Positions 50,900 through 60,306 of a stretch of 64,000 nt of DNA are shown here, piece after piece. The notes below the pieces were generated by a model. It was given only the letters and a program-made list of their open reading frames with translations. It searched no databases and had not been told where the DNA came from. Both the position numbers and the translations under genes were made by a program. This stretch comes from Pseudomonas sp. TH15 (lineage in GTDB: Bacteria > Pseudomonadota > Gammaproteobacteria > Pseudomonadales > Pseudomonadaceae): the NCBI RefSeq assembly GCF_016651105.1, contig NZ_JAEKEL010000001.1, forward strand, positions 3,648,001 through 3,712,000, written 5' to 3'. Numbering within the stretch: the stretch's first letter is position 1; every line of letters begins with the position of its first letter.

Positions 50900-50959
50900 G
50901 ACACGTTCCTTCAAGTCGAACCGGGAGAGGGCATAACCTATCCGAGCTTGAAGGAATTG

Positions 50960-51868
50960 TCAGTCCTCGAAACCGACCTGCTCATGAATCTCATCCACCT
51001 TCAATTCCAACCGATACGCGACCGCAATAAACAACGCCTGACACAAACACAACGTCGCACTCAGCGAACGAAACGCAAACGAACTCCCTTCATTCACCAG
51101 CAACACTGTGCTCGCACGCTTGGCCAGCGGCGAAAGGTTGCTATCCGTGATGATCAAGGTTTTCGCCTGGTGATGCTGGGCGATGCGCAGGCAGTGCTGG
51201 GTTTCCTTGCCGTAGGGCGTGAAGCTGATGGCGATCACCAGGTCATTGGCGCGCACGCTGCGCATCTGCTCGCGGTAGCTGCCGCCAAGCCCTGAAACCA
51301 GGTGAATACGCTTGTTGGTGTGTTGCAGGTTGTAGACCAGGTAGTCGGCGACCGCGAACGAGCGGCGCACCCCGACCACGTAGATGTTGTCGGCATTTAC
51401 CACCAGATCCACTGCCTTGTCGAAGGCGACGTCGTCGAGTTCCATCCCCAGCCGTTCGATGCCAGACAGTGTGGCGTTGACGCATTCGCGCGCCAGGTCG
51501 CCGCCGCTGGCCTTCTGCGACTTGTTGGCGATCATGCTGCGGATGCGCTGCTGGTAGTTCTGCACCGGCGTGGTTTTGTGCGTGTAGGCCTCGCGGAACA
51601 ACGCCTGCATTTCGCTGAAACCGCTGAAACCAAAGCGCTGGGAGAAGCGCACGATGGCCGACGGGTGCACTTCGCACTCACGGGCTATGTCGCTGATGCG
51701 ATCAACCATGATCCGGTCGCTTTGCTGGCTCATGTAGCTGGCGATGCGTTTGAGCTGGCGCGGCAGGCTTTCGTATTCGTTGGTGATCAGCTGCAGCAAA
51801 CGCTCGGCATTGATCGGGGGGCTGGGGAGCGGCTGCGCTTCATTGGCCGGCAGATCGGGGCGGGGCAT
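50960..51868 (-). CDS. RpiR/MurR-family transcriptional regulator
   Basis: 302 residues. N-terminal RpiR helix-turn-helix with RISDIARECEVHPSAIVRFSQRFGFSGFSE. C-terminal SIS sugar-phosphate isomerase-like domain (ADNIYVVGVRRSFAVADYLV, then DLVIAISFTPYGKETQHC). SIS regulators sense phosphosugars. Related sequences in pseudomonads control inositol use, but no inositol gene is near, so the target is unclear. The gap 51869-52310 upstream contains a perfect hairpin at 51896. Confidence 0.85.
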   Translation of the reverse strand: MPRPDLPANEAQPLPSPPINAERLLQLITNEYESLPRQLKRIASYMSQQSDRIMVDRISDIARECEVHPSAIVRFSQRFGFSGFSEMQALFREAYTHKTTPVQNYQQRIRSMIANKSQKASGGDLARECVNATLSGIERLGMELDDVAFDKAVDLVVNADNIYVVGVRRSFAVADYLVYNLQHTNKRIHLVSGLGGSYREQMRSVRANDLVIAISFTPYGKETQHCLRIAQHHQAKTLIITDSNLSPLAKRASTVLLVNEGSSFAFRSLSATLCLCQALFIAVAYRLELKVDEIHEQVGFED

Positions 51869-51895
51869 AAGTCATCCTTCGGGCTGATCGATCAT

Positions 51896-51929
51896 CCTGT
51901 GGCGAGGGAGCAATGTGGCTCGCCACAGG
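51896..51929. repeat. Perfect 11-base inverted repeat (REP-like)
   Basis: CCTGTGGCGAG and CTCGCCACAGG with a 12-base spacer, upstream of the RpiR gene. A related half (CTGTGGCGAGGGAGC) follows each DUF6124 cassette. The rest of 51930-52310 shows no gene. Confidence 0.75.
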
Positions 51930-52310
51930 AGGGTTGCGGTGTGGCTGATATTAGGAGGGCTTTTGCGGGTCTGCTTGGCTGAAACGATGCACTGGCGCAT
52001 GAAAATGCGGCGATCCGAGATTGCTCTGTTAGCCGTTTGTCTTCTATATACAGCCGCTGGACTGAATTTCTTGCTATAAACGCACTCCGATGACCGCCAC
52101 AACGGCTGCCATAGAGCACTTTCCGGGTGTTGTCGGACAAATTCGCTGTCTTTTCAGTTGCTGAGGCCTCAAGTCGGCCTTAGACTGCCGCCCCTCGTAA
52201 ATTGAGTGCCGGGTGGCGCTTGGAATAAACGGCGCCTTTCCGACGGCCTTCGAGGTTCGTCGGAACGCTCCCTAATTCGCCTTAATGCACGTTTTTTTAT
52301 AGAGATATCA

Positions 52311-52715
52311 ATGACAAAGGACAAGTTGCTGGCCATGCCGGCGGATGACTACATGAATGCCGAGCAACATGCTTTTTTCTTCGAGCTGTTGCAGAACATG
52401 AAAGTCGAAACCCACGAGCGCATCGAGCAGAACCGCATCGCCATCGAAAGCCTGGACACCCCGGCTGACCCGGCCGACGCTGCTTCTGTTGAAGAAGAGC
52501 GTACCTGGCTGGTCAACGCGATCGATCGCGACCAGCGCATGCTGCCTCAGTTGGAACAGGCTCTGGAACGCATCAAAGAAGACAGCTTTGGCTGGTGCGA
52601 TGACAGCGGCGAGGCCATTGGCCTGAAACGCCTGCTGATCAGCCCGACCACCAAGTACTGCATCGAAGCTCAAGAGCGTCACGAACAGATCGACAAGCAC
52701 CAGCGTCAGGCCTGA
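52311..52715 (+). CDS. dksA2: DksA/TraR-family transcription factor lacking half of its zinc ligands (DksA2-like)
   Basis: 134 residues, the length of Pseudomonas aeruginosa DksA2. Coiled coil with the tip Asp pair (DTPADPADAASVEEERTW), then the finger region FGWCDDSGEAIGLKRLLISP and TTKYCIEAQERHE. Canonical DksA has four Cys (C-x2-C and C-x2-C). Here the second of each pair is Ser and Ala, leaving two Cys, so it should work without zinc. Such paralogues replace DksA when zinc is short. I see no Zur box upstream. Single gene. Confidence 0.82.
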   Translation: MTKDKLLAMPADDYMNAEQHAFFFELLQNMKVETHERIEQNRIAIESLDTPADPADAASVEEERTWLVNAIDRDQRMLPQLEQALERIKEDSFGWCDDSGEAIGLKRLLISPTTKYCIEAQERHEQIDKHQRQA

Positions 52716-52751
52716 TTCTGTGAGGTGACCCGTTGAATGGGGGCGCCTGGA

Positions 52752-52780
52752 AAAGATCGCAGCCTTCGGCAGCTCCTATT
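52752..52780. repeat. Single REP (TAGGAGCTGCCG type)
   Basis: GATCGCAGCCTTCGGCAGCT followed by CCTA, with a decayed partner (GACTGCGATCTTTG) 10-30 bases on. Confidence 0.8.
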
Positions 52781-52941
52781 TGGGGTTGTTGGGACTGCGA
52801 TCTTTGTTTTTGCTCGTCTGTGATATTTCCGCGCGGTTCATTGACCTGCTGCAACATCCGCTACTAACGGACCATAGATAATGGCCCACTAGTGGCGTTT
52901 AATGCAGTCACAACAAATAGAAGACGCATGGGGTGACGAAG

Positions 52942-54546
52942 ATGACGAGAGACGGATCTCTGGTTGGGGCAGTACCTGCTCCCGTGCCAGCGCTAAAAAA
53001 CCTTTGGCTGACGCCCACCTTGCAAAGCATCGCCCTGGTGCTGTTGCTCTGTGGCATCTCCTTGGGAGGTGCATCGCTCTACATCGGCCTGCCCGTGGCC
53101 GTGCTGATCATCTGGCTGCCGCGCCTGCGCTCGCGCGCGATCCCCGATTCAACCCCTGCCGACAGCTCAAGCGCCATCGCCGAGCTGACCCGCGATCTTT
53201 CCTACACCACCAGTCATAACGCGCTGTCCGCCGCTGGCGTGGCCTATTCAGTCAAGCAGTTGGCCGAGAAGGTGCAATCGCAACTCGATGCAGCCAAGCG
53301 GATCGTCAGCAACGCCGAAGTGATGATTTCCACCGAACAGGCGACGTCGACACTCAGTCGAGAAGCCTTGAGCGCGGCCAGCGAGGCCCATCAGAGCAGT
53401 GCGGCGGGGCGAACCGAACTGATCGAGTCGATCTCGCGTATGCACCAGCTCAGCCAGCGGGCCAGCGCCAGCCGTGAACTGATCGAAGCCCTGAGCCTGC
53501 GCAGTGACGACATCCAGCGGGTCACCCTGGTGATTCAGTCCATCGCCAGCCAGACCAATCTGCTGGCGCTGAACGCCGCCATCGAAGCCGCGCGCGCCGG
53601 GGAGCACGGTCGCGGGTTTGCCGTGGTGGCGGATGAAGTTCGTGGTCTGGCCGCGCGCACGGCGATGGCGACCGGCGAAGTCGGAGAAATGGTTGCCGAC
53701 ATCCAGCAACGCACCGCGCAAGTGGTGGAGCAGATCCGCCAGCTCTCCAGTGATCTGGACGTCGGGGTCAAACAGGTAGAGCACACCGGCCAACATCTGG
53801 AAAATATCGCGCGCCTGGCTGCTGGTGTCGAACACCAGGTCGGCGAAATTGCCCGCGGTGCCGACACCAACCGCGAACAACTGGACAGCCTGTTTCACGC
53901 CATCGAACAGATGCGCAGCGACCTGGCGATCAGTGATCAGCAGACTCAACGCCTGGCCCAGGCCGCCGTGCAAATGGAAGGTCAGGCCGAAACCATCAGC
54001 GAGCGCTTGGCAGAGGTCGGGCTCGATGACTATCACCAACGGATTTACGACCTCGCCCGCGAAGGCGCGCGCCAGATCGCCGCGCGTTTTGAAGCGGATA
54101 TCGATCAGGGGCGTGTCAGCCTCGATGACCTGTTCGATCGCAATTACCAGGCCATTCCCAACACCAGCCCGGCCAAGTTCCAGACCCGCTTCGATCGCTA
54201 CACCGATCAGGTCTTGCCGGCGATTCAGGAACCGCTGCTGCCGCGCCATGAAGGTTTGGTGTTTGCCATCGCCTGCACTCAGCAAGGCTACGTGCCGACT
54301 CACAACACGGTATTCAGCCAGCCGCTGACCGGTGATGCGCTGGTCGATACCCTGCAAAACCGTACCAAGCGCAAGTTCGCCGACCGCACCGGCATCCGCT
54401 GTGGCAGTCATCAGCAACCGGTGCTGTTGCAGACCTATACCCGCGACACCGGCGAATTGATGCACGATTTATCCGTGCCGATCATGCTCAAGGGCCGGCA
54501 TTGGGGTGGATTGCGACTGGGCTATAAGCCGGAAAAGCCGCGCTAG
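52942..54546 (+). CDS. Methyl-accepting chemotaxis protein with a C-terminal Cache-like sensor
   Basis: 534 residues from the ATG at 52942 (GGGGTG upstream; a GTG at 52933 is also possible). Two adjacent membrane segments near residues 25-60 leave almost no periplasmic loop. The signalling hairpin is SIASQTNLLALNAAIEAARA and onwards to RGFAVVADEVRGLAARTA. The last 170 residues form an sCache-like domain (VFAIACTQQGYVPTHNTVFS, the KRKFADRTG turn, LLQTYTRDTGELMHDLSVPI), so ligand sensing is probably cytoplasmic. No CheR-docking pentapeptide at the C-terminus. Solitary gene. Confidence 0.88.
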   Translation: MTRDGSLVGAVPAPVPALKNLWLTPTLQSIALVLLLCGISLGGASLYIGLPVAVLIIWLPRLRSRAIPDSTPADSSSAIAELTRDLSYTTSHNALSAAGVAYSVKQLAEKVQSQLDAAKRIVSNAEVMISTEQATSTLSREALSAASEAHQSSAAGRTELIESISRMHQLSQRASASRELIEALSLRSDDIQRVTLVIQSIASQTNLLALNAAIEAARAGEHGRGFAVVADEVRGLAARTAMATGEVGEMVADIQQRTAQVVEQIRQLSSDLDVGVKQVEHTGQHLENIARLAAGVEHQVGEIARGADTNREQLDSLFHAIEQMRSDLAISDQQTQRLAQAAVQMEGQAETISERLAEVGLDDYHQRIYDLAREGARQIAARFEADIDQGRVSLDDLFDRNYQAIPNTSPAKFQTRFDRYTDQVLPAIQEPLLPRHEGLVFAIACTQQGYVPTHNTVFSQPLTGDALVDTLQNRTKRKFADRTGIRCGSHQQPVLLQTYTRDTGELMHDLSVPIMLKGRHWGGLRLGYKPEKPR

Positions 54547-54665
54547 ACACCTGATTGTTACCGGTTGTGCAACGAACCTGTGCACGGCGCTTGCTGTTTC
54601 CTCACGAAAGAACTCATTACTCTGCCTATATAGTTAGGTGGCTAATGAAAATTCGAGAGGTCAGC

Positions 54666-54869
54666 ATGCAAAGTAAAGTCGATGTTGCGGTGATGATCGG
54701 CAGCGGTGTGCCTGCCTGTTTGCGCGCAATGGGGCAGAGTGTTTGCTGGGTCGTGCTACTGAATGGCGAGCGCCGGGGGACGGCGTTTTCCAGTCGCGAT
54801 GAAGCCGAAGAGTGCAGGGCTGCCTGGCTGGCGCAGTTGAAAGCCGAGCCTTGGGACAGCCTGCACTGA
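54666..54869 (+). CDS. Small conserved hypothetical protein, 67 residues
   Basis: From the ATG at 54666, after GAGAGG. An alternative start at 54645 adds seven residues. The product reads as one compact alpha/beta unit: SVCWVVLLNGERRGTAFSSR, DEAEECRAAWLAQL. Unknown function; convergent with the DUF2789 gene, six bases away. Confidence 0.6.
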   Translation: MQSKVDVAVMIGSGVPACLRAMGQSVCWVVLLNGERRGTAFSSRDEAEECRAAWLAQLKAEPWDSLH

Positions 54870-54875
54870 TAAGGG

Positions 54876-55112
54876 TTACTTGCCGTCGTGCAGGCGCACG
54901 TTGAGTTCGTCGAAGACGATTGCTCTGTCGTCGTCTTTGCCAATCCACTCTTCGAGCGTTTGTTTTTGACTCTCCGACCAGAAGGGCGCATCGACTAATT
55001 TGGTGTCAGGACTCAGTGGATGCGCTTCGATGAAGTCGTCGATAGCCTTGTTGTCCGAAGGCAGACCCAATTGATCGAACAGGGTTTTCAAGTTGTAAGC
55101 TTCCAGATCCAT
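54876..55112 (-). CDS. DUF2789 family protein
   Basis: 78 residues: NLKTLFDQLGLPSDNKAIDD, AHPLSPDTKLVDAPFWSESQ and the acidic end DDDRAIVFDELNVRL are the DUF2789 pattern. Small, acidic, helical. Function unknown. Preceded by an AGGAGC-type Shine-Dalgarno sequence. Confidence 0.85.
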   Translation of the reverse strand: MDLEAYNLKTLFDQLGLPSDNKAIDDFIEAHPLSPDTKLVDAPFWSESQKQTLEEWIGKDDDRAIVFDELNVRLHDGK

Positions 55113-55160
55113 CGTGTGCTCCTATTACGTGCGCCGGAATGGCGCTGTCGATCATTCTCT

Positions 55161-55451
55161 TTATCTGAGGCAGTCGCTGGCCAGGAGTTCGATCTGCAAC
55201 TCTAATGAGCGGGCGAGGGCGCAGGCTTCGTTATGGTCGGTGCGGAAACCTCTGACGCGACCGGTGGCGGTTTCCTTGATGTGGAAGAATGACTTGCCGG
55301 CCGGTACCACCTTGAATTTGGGGGCTGGACGTTCAACGCGGGCACCGGCAGCTCGTTTACGTTGCTGATATGCAGGATAAACGGCGAATTGCTCGAGGCG
55401 ACAGGGTGTGAGGCAAAGTGAGTCAACGTGCACATGTGAAGTCCTTTTCAT
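55161..55451 (-). CDS. Hypothetical protein, up to 96 residues
   Basis: The ATG at 55451 has no good ribosome site; a GTG at 55433 has AAAGGA eight bases ahead and may be the real start (90 residues). The C-terminal half is more protein-like, FHIKETATGRVRGFRTDHNE and ACALARSLELQIELLAS, resembling the small domains of unknown function that often end such Pseudomonas proteins. No family named. Confidence 0.5.
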   Translation of the reverse strand: MKRTSHVHVDSLCLTPCRLEQFAVYPAYQQRKRAAGARVERPAPKFKVVPAGKSFFHIKETATGRVRGFRTDHNEACALARSLELQIELLASDCLR

Positions 55452-55843
55452 CGGTCGGCTGATATTTACAAGCCGTTTCGGGTAGTCGTAACGAGCATTG
55501 CTGCTCTAGAATCGCCAGTACCTGTTGACGACAGTGCTTATCTAAAGCAATTTTTTACGGGCGATATGTCGGAAAAGTGCTTTTCTTGAAGCGTTTTTTC
55601 CCTAAAGTTAGTAGTCCGGCTTTTCTGGTCCCCAGAAGGATGTTTTCCTTCAACTTCTGGCGAACGTCAGGGAGGACGGCGCGAGTGACAATCCAGTAAT
55701 CTTACTTACCTCGCGATGGATGAGCGCTCTGCTCAATCCAGGATTTCAACTCGGCTCATTCGGCAACACATTCGCCATGGCCGCTTTTTTCTGCTGTGCG
55801 TTTTTCCTGCGTACAGCATCATTTTCGATGTGGGGATGTTTCC
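55452..55843. other. Intergenic region, no gene seen
   Basis: About 390 bases between divergent genes. There is an imperfect hairpin CCAGAAGGATGTTTTCCTTC-AACTTCTGG near 55632, which includes CCAGAAG/CTTCTGG and GAAGGA-like halves, and an A/T-rich stretch at 55540-55600. Both promoters should lie here. Confidence 0.5.
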
Positions 55844-56314
55844 TTGGCAGTAAGTAATCTTGATATGCATGCGTTGTTCGTACTGGGTGATTTGCGTGCA
55901 AAGTTGGTTAAACAGTTTCAGTCGCGTTTTGTCTATGTCACCGAACAGAACGCGGAAGGCATTTACATTGCCGAAATCGATACCGAAGCCGCCCTGGTGG
56001 TGGACGACAAACCTGGCCTTAAACTCAAGGTCGGCGATCATTTCAGCGCCTCGGTATTACCCAGCCGCGAAGGCGGCAAACTGGACATCAAGTTCCGCGA
56101 AATCAAACTGACCGTTTACGGCTTGGGTGACTATGCGTTTGTGACGACAGCTGACGGTCACGGCATTGTGTTCAAGGAAGGTCATAGCGTGGTGATGGTG
56201 TTCGCCGCCCACGAGCAGTTGCAGGAAGGCCTGACCAAAACCCTGAAAGCCGTGACGGCCAAGGCTGCCAAGTGGCGCAAGGGTGAACTGGTGACCTTCA
56301 AGGCCAGCGAGTAA
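55844..56314 (+). CDS. Conserved hypothetical protein, about 156 residues
   Basis: Start at TTG 55844 (GGGGATG upstream) is the best guess; ATG 55865 is the alternative. Sequence LAVSNLDMHALFVLGDLRAK, then FVYVTEQNAEGIYIAEID and FKEGHSVVMVFAAHEQLQEG. The second half resembles a small beta-rich domain ending in a lysine-rich helix. Soluble. The stop overlaps the next start by one base (TAATG), so the two small proteins are made together. I do not recognise the family. Confidence 0.6.
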   Translation: MAVSNLDMHALFVLGDLRAKLVKQFQSRFVYVTEQNAEGIYIAEIDTEAALVVDDKPGLKLKVGDHFSASVLPSREGGKLDIKFREIKLTVYGLGDYAFVTTADGHGIVFKEGHSVVMVFAAHEQLQEGLTKTLKAVTAKAAKWRKGELVTFKASE

Positions 56315-56517
56315 TGCCGCTGACCCGCGCCGATTTCCACGAGCAGAACCTCGCCAGTGCGCAAGCCGAGGCCCAGCGCCTTTTCGCACAAAAGGCTGTT
56401 CTGCAAGGCGGTTGGCTGACTTGGGTGGCTTCACAGCTCTACACCTTGCGTCCGGCGGAGTACGCCAGCATGGTGCGAAGGGAGCTTGCGTGCTTGCAGC
56501 AACCTTCTGAAAAATAA
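56314..56517 (+). CDS. Small conserved hypothetical protein, 67 residues
   Basis: Translationally coupled to the preceding gene by TAATG. Helical: LTRADFHEQNLASAQAEAQR, LQGGWLTWVASQLYTL and a Cys in ELACLQQ. No signal or membrane segment. Function unknown. Confidence 0.7.
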   Translation: MPLTRADFHEQNLASAQAEAQRLFAQKAVLQGGWLTWVASQLYTLRPAEYASMVRRELACLQQPSEK

Positions 56518-56646
56518 TTACGCCCCTCGTTTGCCGCTAAAAAGCAGGAACCTCTACTACAGTCAGTTGACTGAGTATTCAGAGGCTTGCGGTCTAGTCT
56601 GTCAGGCCATCCTGCTATTGCTGTGAACAGCATGAGGTGCAAAAGC

Positions 56647-57660
56647 ATGAAAGGACTTCGACGGTTGCTGGCCGCTACCCTGGCCACGTTCGGTTTGCTC
56701 GCTGCGCCGGTCCCGGTATTTGCTGCCCAGGCCCCGATTTACTTCGCCGACCTGAACTGGGAAAGCGGCAGCCTGATCACCGATATCCTGCGGATCATCG
56801 TCGAAAAGGGCTATGGACTGCCGACCGATACCTTGCCGGGAACCACCATCACCCTGGAGACCGCCTTGGCCAACAATGACATCCAGGTCATTGGCGAAGA
56901 GTGGGCCGGGCGCAGTCCGGTGTGGGTCAAGGCCGAGGCCGAAGGCAAGGTCGCCAGCCTGGGCGATACGGTGAAGGGCGCCACCGAAGGTTGGTGGGTG
57001 CCGGAATACGTGATCAAGGGCGATCCGGCCAAGGGCATCAAGCCGCTGGCGCCGGACCTGCACAGTGTCAGCGACCTGCCGCGCTACAAGGATGTGTTCA
57101 GTGACCCCGAAACCCCGGGCAAGGGGCGCTTTCTCAACAGCCCGATCGGCTGGACCTCCGAAGTGGTCAACAAGCAAAAACTGACGGCCTATGGGTTGAA
57201 CGACAGTTATGTGAATTTCCGCAGCGGCTCGGGTGCCGCGCTGGACGCGGAAATCACCTCGTCGATCCGTCGTGGCAAGCCGGTTCTGTTTTATTACTGG
57301 TCACCGACGCCGTTGCTCGGGCGCTTCAAGCTGATTCAGCTGGAAGAGCCGCCGTTTGACGCCGAAGCCTGGAAAACCCTGACCGACGCCGACAACCCGA
57401 ATCCGAAGCCGACCCGTTCGTTGGCCTCGAAACTGTCGATTGGGGTGTCCACGTCGTTTCAGAAGCAGTACCCAGAGGTCGCCGCATTCTTCAGCAAGGT
57501 CGATTTGCCGATTGGACCGTTGAACAAGGCCCTGGCCGAGATGAGTGAAAAGCACACCGCTCCGCGTCAGGCTGCCGAGGCATTTATGAAGTTGCATCCG
57601 GAGGTTTGGCAGGCGTGGGTGCCGAAGGATGTGGCGGATAAAGTATCCACCAACCTCTAA
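56647..57660 (+). CDS. Glycine betaine/choline-type ABC transporter substrate-binding protein (orphan)
   Basis: 337 residues from the ATG at 56647, preceded by GAGGTG. Signal peptide MKGLRRLLAATLATFGLLA with an AFA-AQ-like site. The OpuAC/ProX fold follows: IYFADLNWESGSLITDILRI, VIGEEWAGRSPVW, and RGKPVLFYYWSPTPLLGRF, which contains the aromatic residues of a betaine cage. Ligand class is quaternary amines or related osmolytes. No ATPase or permease gene is beside it, so it must feed a transporter encoded elsewhere. Confidence 0.85.
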   Translation: MKGLRRLLAATLATFGLLAAPVPVFAAQAPIYFADLNWESGSLITDILRIIVEKGYGLPTDTLPGTTITLETALANNDIQVIGEEWAGRSPVWVKAEAEGKVASLGDTVKGATEGWWVPEYVIKGDPAKGIKPLAPDLHSVSDLPRYKDVFSDPETPGKGRFLNSPIGWTSEVVNKQKLTAYGLNDSYVNFRSGSGAALDAEITSSIRRGKPVLFYYWSPTPLLGRFKLIQLEEPPFDAEAWKTLTDADNPNPKPTRSLASKLSIGVSTSFQKQYPEVAAFFSKVDLPIGPLNKALAEMSEKHTAPRQAAEAFMKLHPEVWQAWVPKDVADKVSTNL

Positions 57661-57673
57661 TCGCACCGCTTAT

Positions 57674-57757
57674 GTAGGAGCTGCCGCAGGCTGCGATCTT
57701 TTGATGTTGGTTGTAAAAACCCAGATCAAAAGATCGCAGCCTGCGGCAGCTCCTACA
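57674..57757. repeat. REPIN (TAGGAGCTGCCG type)
   Basis: Near-perfect GCAGGC-type arms, between the convergent binding-protein gene and the TonB receptor pseudogene. Confidence 0.9.
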
Positions 57758-57766
57758 GGTCGGGAT

Positions 57767-59739
57767 TCAGAATCGGGTCTGTACGGCTAACTCGAAGGTG
57801 CGCGGTGTGCCGAGGTAATACGCCGGCGAAACATGCGCAAACTCGGCATACACCTCGTTGGTCAGGTTACGCACCCGGCCGGTGACGGTGGTGTGCCGGT
57901 CGACCTTGTAGCTCAGGAAACTCCCGAGCAACGTATAGGACGGCACGGTCATGGTGTTGGCGCTGTCGGCAAACACCGAGGCCACGTACCGCGCATCGAC
58001 GCCGCCCTGCCATTGCGGCGCGAAATCGTAGGTCAGCCACAGGTTGCCGACCCGATCCGGCACGTTAGTCGGCGTGTTGCCCTTGCGTGAGACCACCACG
58101 CCAGCGGCGTTCTTCTCGGTGAACTCGTCGTATTGCGCATCGACCCAGGCGAAGTTGCCTTCGGCCAACAACTTGTCGGTGATCCTGAAGGAGGTCGCCA
58201 ACTCGATGCCTTTGGATGTTTGCTGACCCACCGGGATACTTTGGGTCGGGTCCAGCGGATCGGTCACGGCAAAATCCTTACGCTCAATCGTGTACGCTGC
58301 CACCGTCGCCGAGCCGCGACCGTCCAGATAATCGAATTTGCTGCCGACTTCCCACTGCTTGCCGGTGGACACGTCAAAGTCCTGCGTGCCGCTGGGCTGT
58401 TCGGCGGCGGTGCTGTACTGCACGTAGACGTTGGCTGTGGGAATGATCTGGTAGGTCAGGCCGGCCCGGCCGGTAATCGGCTCCCAACTGCGCTTGAGGT
58501 GTCGAGGATTGCTGGCGGTCACGGCCCGGTGATTGGTCACGTCCAGGTCGATGTCGTCGTAACGCAGGCCGGTCAGCAGCGCCAGTTTGTCGGTCAATGC
58601 GAGTCGGTTTTCGACGAACAGGGCTTTGGTGGTGACCTCATTGGTCTTGTCGCTGACCCGTTCTGGATTGGTGCCCGGGATGTCGTAGAAGTGCCCCGGC
58701 TGGAAGTTGTTCGGGTCGACGCTGCTGGTGCCTTTGACGTTCAGCGGCGAGTTGGTGGTCTGGTTGACCTTGTACTCGAAGCCGCCGGACCAAGTGGTGT
58801 CCAGGCCCAGCAGGGTATTGTCGTGGCGCAGCTCGAACTGGTTGCCGTTTTGCTCACCCTGATGCCGAACCTGATACGCCGTGGAGCGATTCACCGCGCT
58901 GTTGTCGGCGTTGTACTGATAGGTTTCGAGGTTGCGGTAATCGCGCTGGCTGTCGAGGTGGTACAGCGTGTTGCGCAGCGTCGTGCTGTCGTTGATTCGG
59001 TAGTCGATGATCGAGCGAACCCAGATCGTGCGCTGTTCGTAGCGCCCGTCTTCGACGTTGTAGTTGTTGAATCGGTTGTGTTTGTCGATCTTCAGCTCGC
59101 CAGCCTTGGGATTGAGCACCGGAGTGCCCCAATAAGGACTGTCCTCATGTTCGTCCTGATATTCCAGGGCCAGGGTGTGGGACAGGTTTGGCGTCAGGTC
59201 GCTGAGCAACGAAAACGCCACACTCCAGGCATCGCGCTCCTGACGGTCGATGTAGCCGTTGCTGGTGTTGTGGCTGACGTCGAGTCGCGCGTAGTGCTGC
59301 ACGTCCGCGCCGGCTTCGCTGAGGGCGTGGTTGAGGCCGAATGCGGTCTCGGTGGTGTCGTAGCTGCCGTAGCTGACCCGACCTTCGACCGCTTGCTCCT
59401 CGCGGGTGGCCAGTTTGGTCACGTAATTCAACGAGCCACCCACGGAACCAGCGCCATTGATCAGCGACGAAGGGCCGCCCACCAGTTCGACCCGATCATA
59501 AATCCACGCGTCCACGGGGCGAGCCAAGCCGCCCGATACGTTGATGCCACTGACGCCGGGGTTTCGCGTACGCTCAGGCCCAGCCTGGAGGCCGTACCGC
59601 TGGATTGGTCAAGGCTCAGCCCCGGTTCGGCATTGGCCTCGCCATCAATGGTGATTGGCGCCAGATCGACGGTGGATTGCGCCTAGGTGTTAACGGACAG
59701 GCAGCCGAACAGGCTGGCCAAAAGAGGAAGGTGTTTCAT
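57767..59739 (-). pseudogene. TonB-dependent receptor, inactivated by a nonsense codon and a plug deletion
   Basis: The intact reading begins at the ATG 59737-59739 (MKHLPLLASLFGCLSVNT) and meets TAG at 59683-59685, at a place where the signal peptide should read NT-Q-AQS (CAG to TAG). Past it, VDLAPITIDGEANAEPGLSL and GLSVRETPASVAS lead into the plug. Roughly 60-70 residues of plug are then missing, because SVRETPASVA is joined out of frame to the region just before RPVDAWIYDRVELVGGPSSL. The remaining barrel, 57767-59527, is open to the C-terminal Phe (AVQTRF). Siderophore or copper receptors of this type are 700-720 residues. With DUF2946 next to it, a copper role is possible. Confidence 0.85.
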
Positions 59740-59825
59740 CGATGAATCCTGAATTCTTGACTAGGAAACAGCGCACAGGCAAACGCCACGCGTAGGCGAA
59801 GTGGGCTGATCGGAAAGACGAAAAA

Positions 59826-60212
59826 TCAGGCGAAAGGTGGGGCGCGAGGGTTGGCCGAAGGCCAGGTGTGGCGGGCAGGAAGGTCGATGCTGGCAACGGC
59901 GGCCAGCGGCGGGCTGTGTTGTTGCGGGAGAATCGCCAGGGTCAGGCTGGAGTTGAGCGCCGGGCCCATGCCGCCGGTGGAGCACAGCGGGCAACCGAAC
60001 GCCTTGGACAGGGTCGGCAGCTTTTCCTCGGAGGTGTTCGACGAGGCTGGCGCCTGAGTTGCCGGGTCCACGGCACAGAACTGGCCGCCGAGGCCGTTGA
60101 GTTGCATCCCGACCATTTGCCCATGACCGATGCTGCAGGCGAACACGTTGAACAGGACGCAGCAATAAAGCATCCAGGCCATCAATGTGCGATCAGTTCG
60201 GGCGAATCTCAT
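59826..60212 (-). CDS. DUF2946 family protein
   Basis: 128 residues. One N-terminal membrane segment or signal (MAWMLYCCVLFNVFACSIGH), a middle CPLCSTG pair of Cys, and a Pro/Ala-rich C-terminus. DUF2946 genes commonly neighbour copper-linked TonB receptors, which fits the pseudogene next to it; the two were probably one copper uptake or response unit. It is predicted to be periplasmic or inner-membrane anchored. Confidence 0.78.
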   Translation of the reverse strand: MRFARTDRTLMAWMLYCCVLFNVFACSIGHGQMVGMQLNGLGGQFCAVDPATQAPASSNTSEEKLPTLSKAFGCPLCSTGGMGPALNSSLTLAILPQQHSPPLAAVASIDLPARHTWPSANPRAPPFA

Positions 60213-60306
60213 GGGGCGGCACTTTACCGTACCGCTGATCGGTCGTGCACTTCAAAAAATGCCGACTAGGATGATTTGTTCAAATCCCTTTCCAAGGATT
60301 TCAACC

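Noticed and set aside
55590..55625. Possible sigma-28-like promoter (TAAAGTTAGTAG...)
   Set aside because: The -35-like TAAAG is present but no GCCGATAA-like -10 follows at the right distance.
58133..59686. Plus-strand open frame of 517 codons opposite the TonB receptor
   Set aside because: It mirrors the barrel-coding strand, has Val/Gly/Asp-biased composition and no ribosome site; the minus strand encodes a clear receptor.
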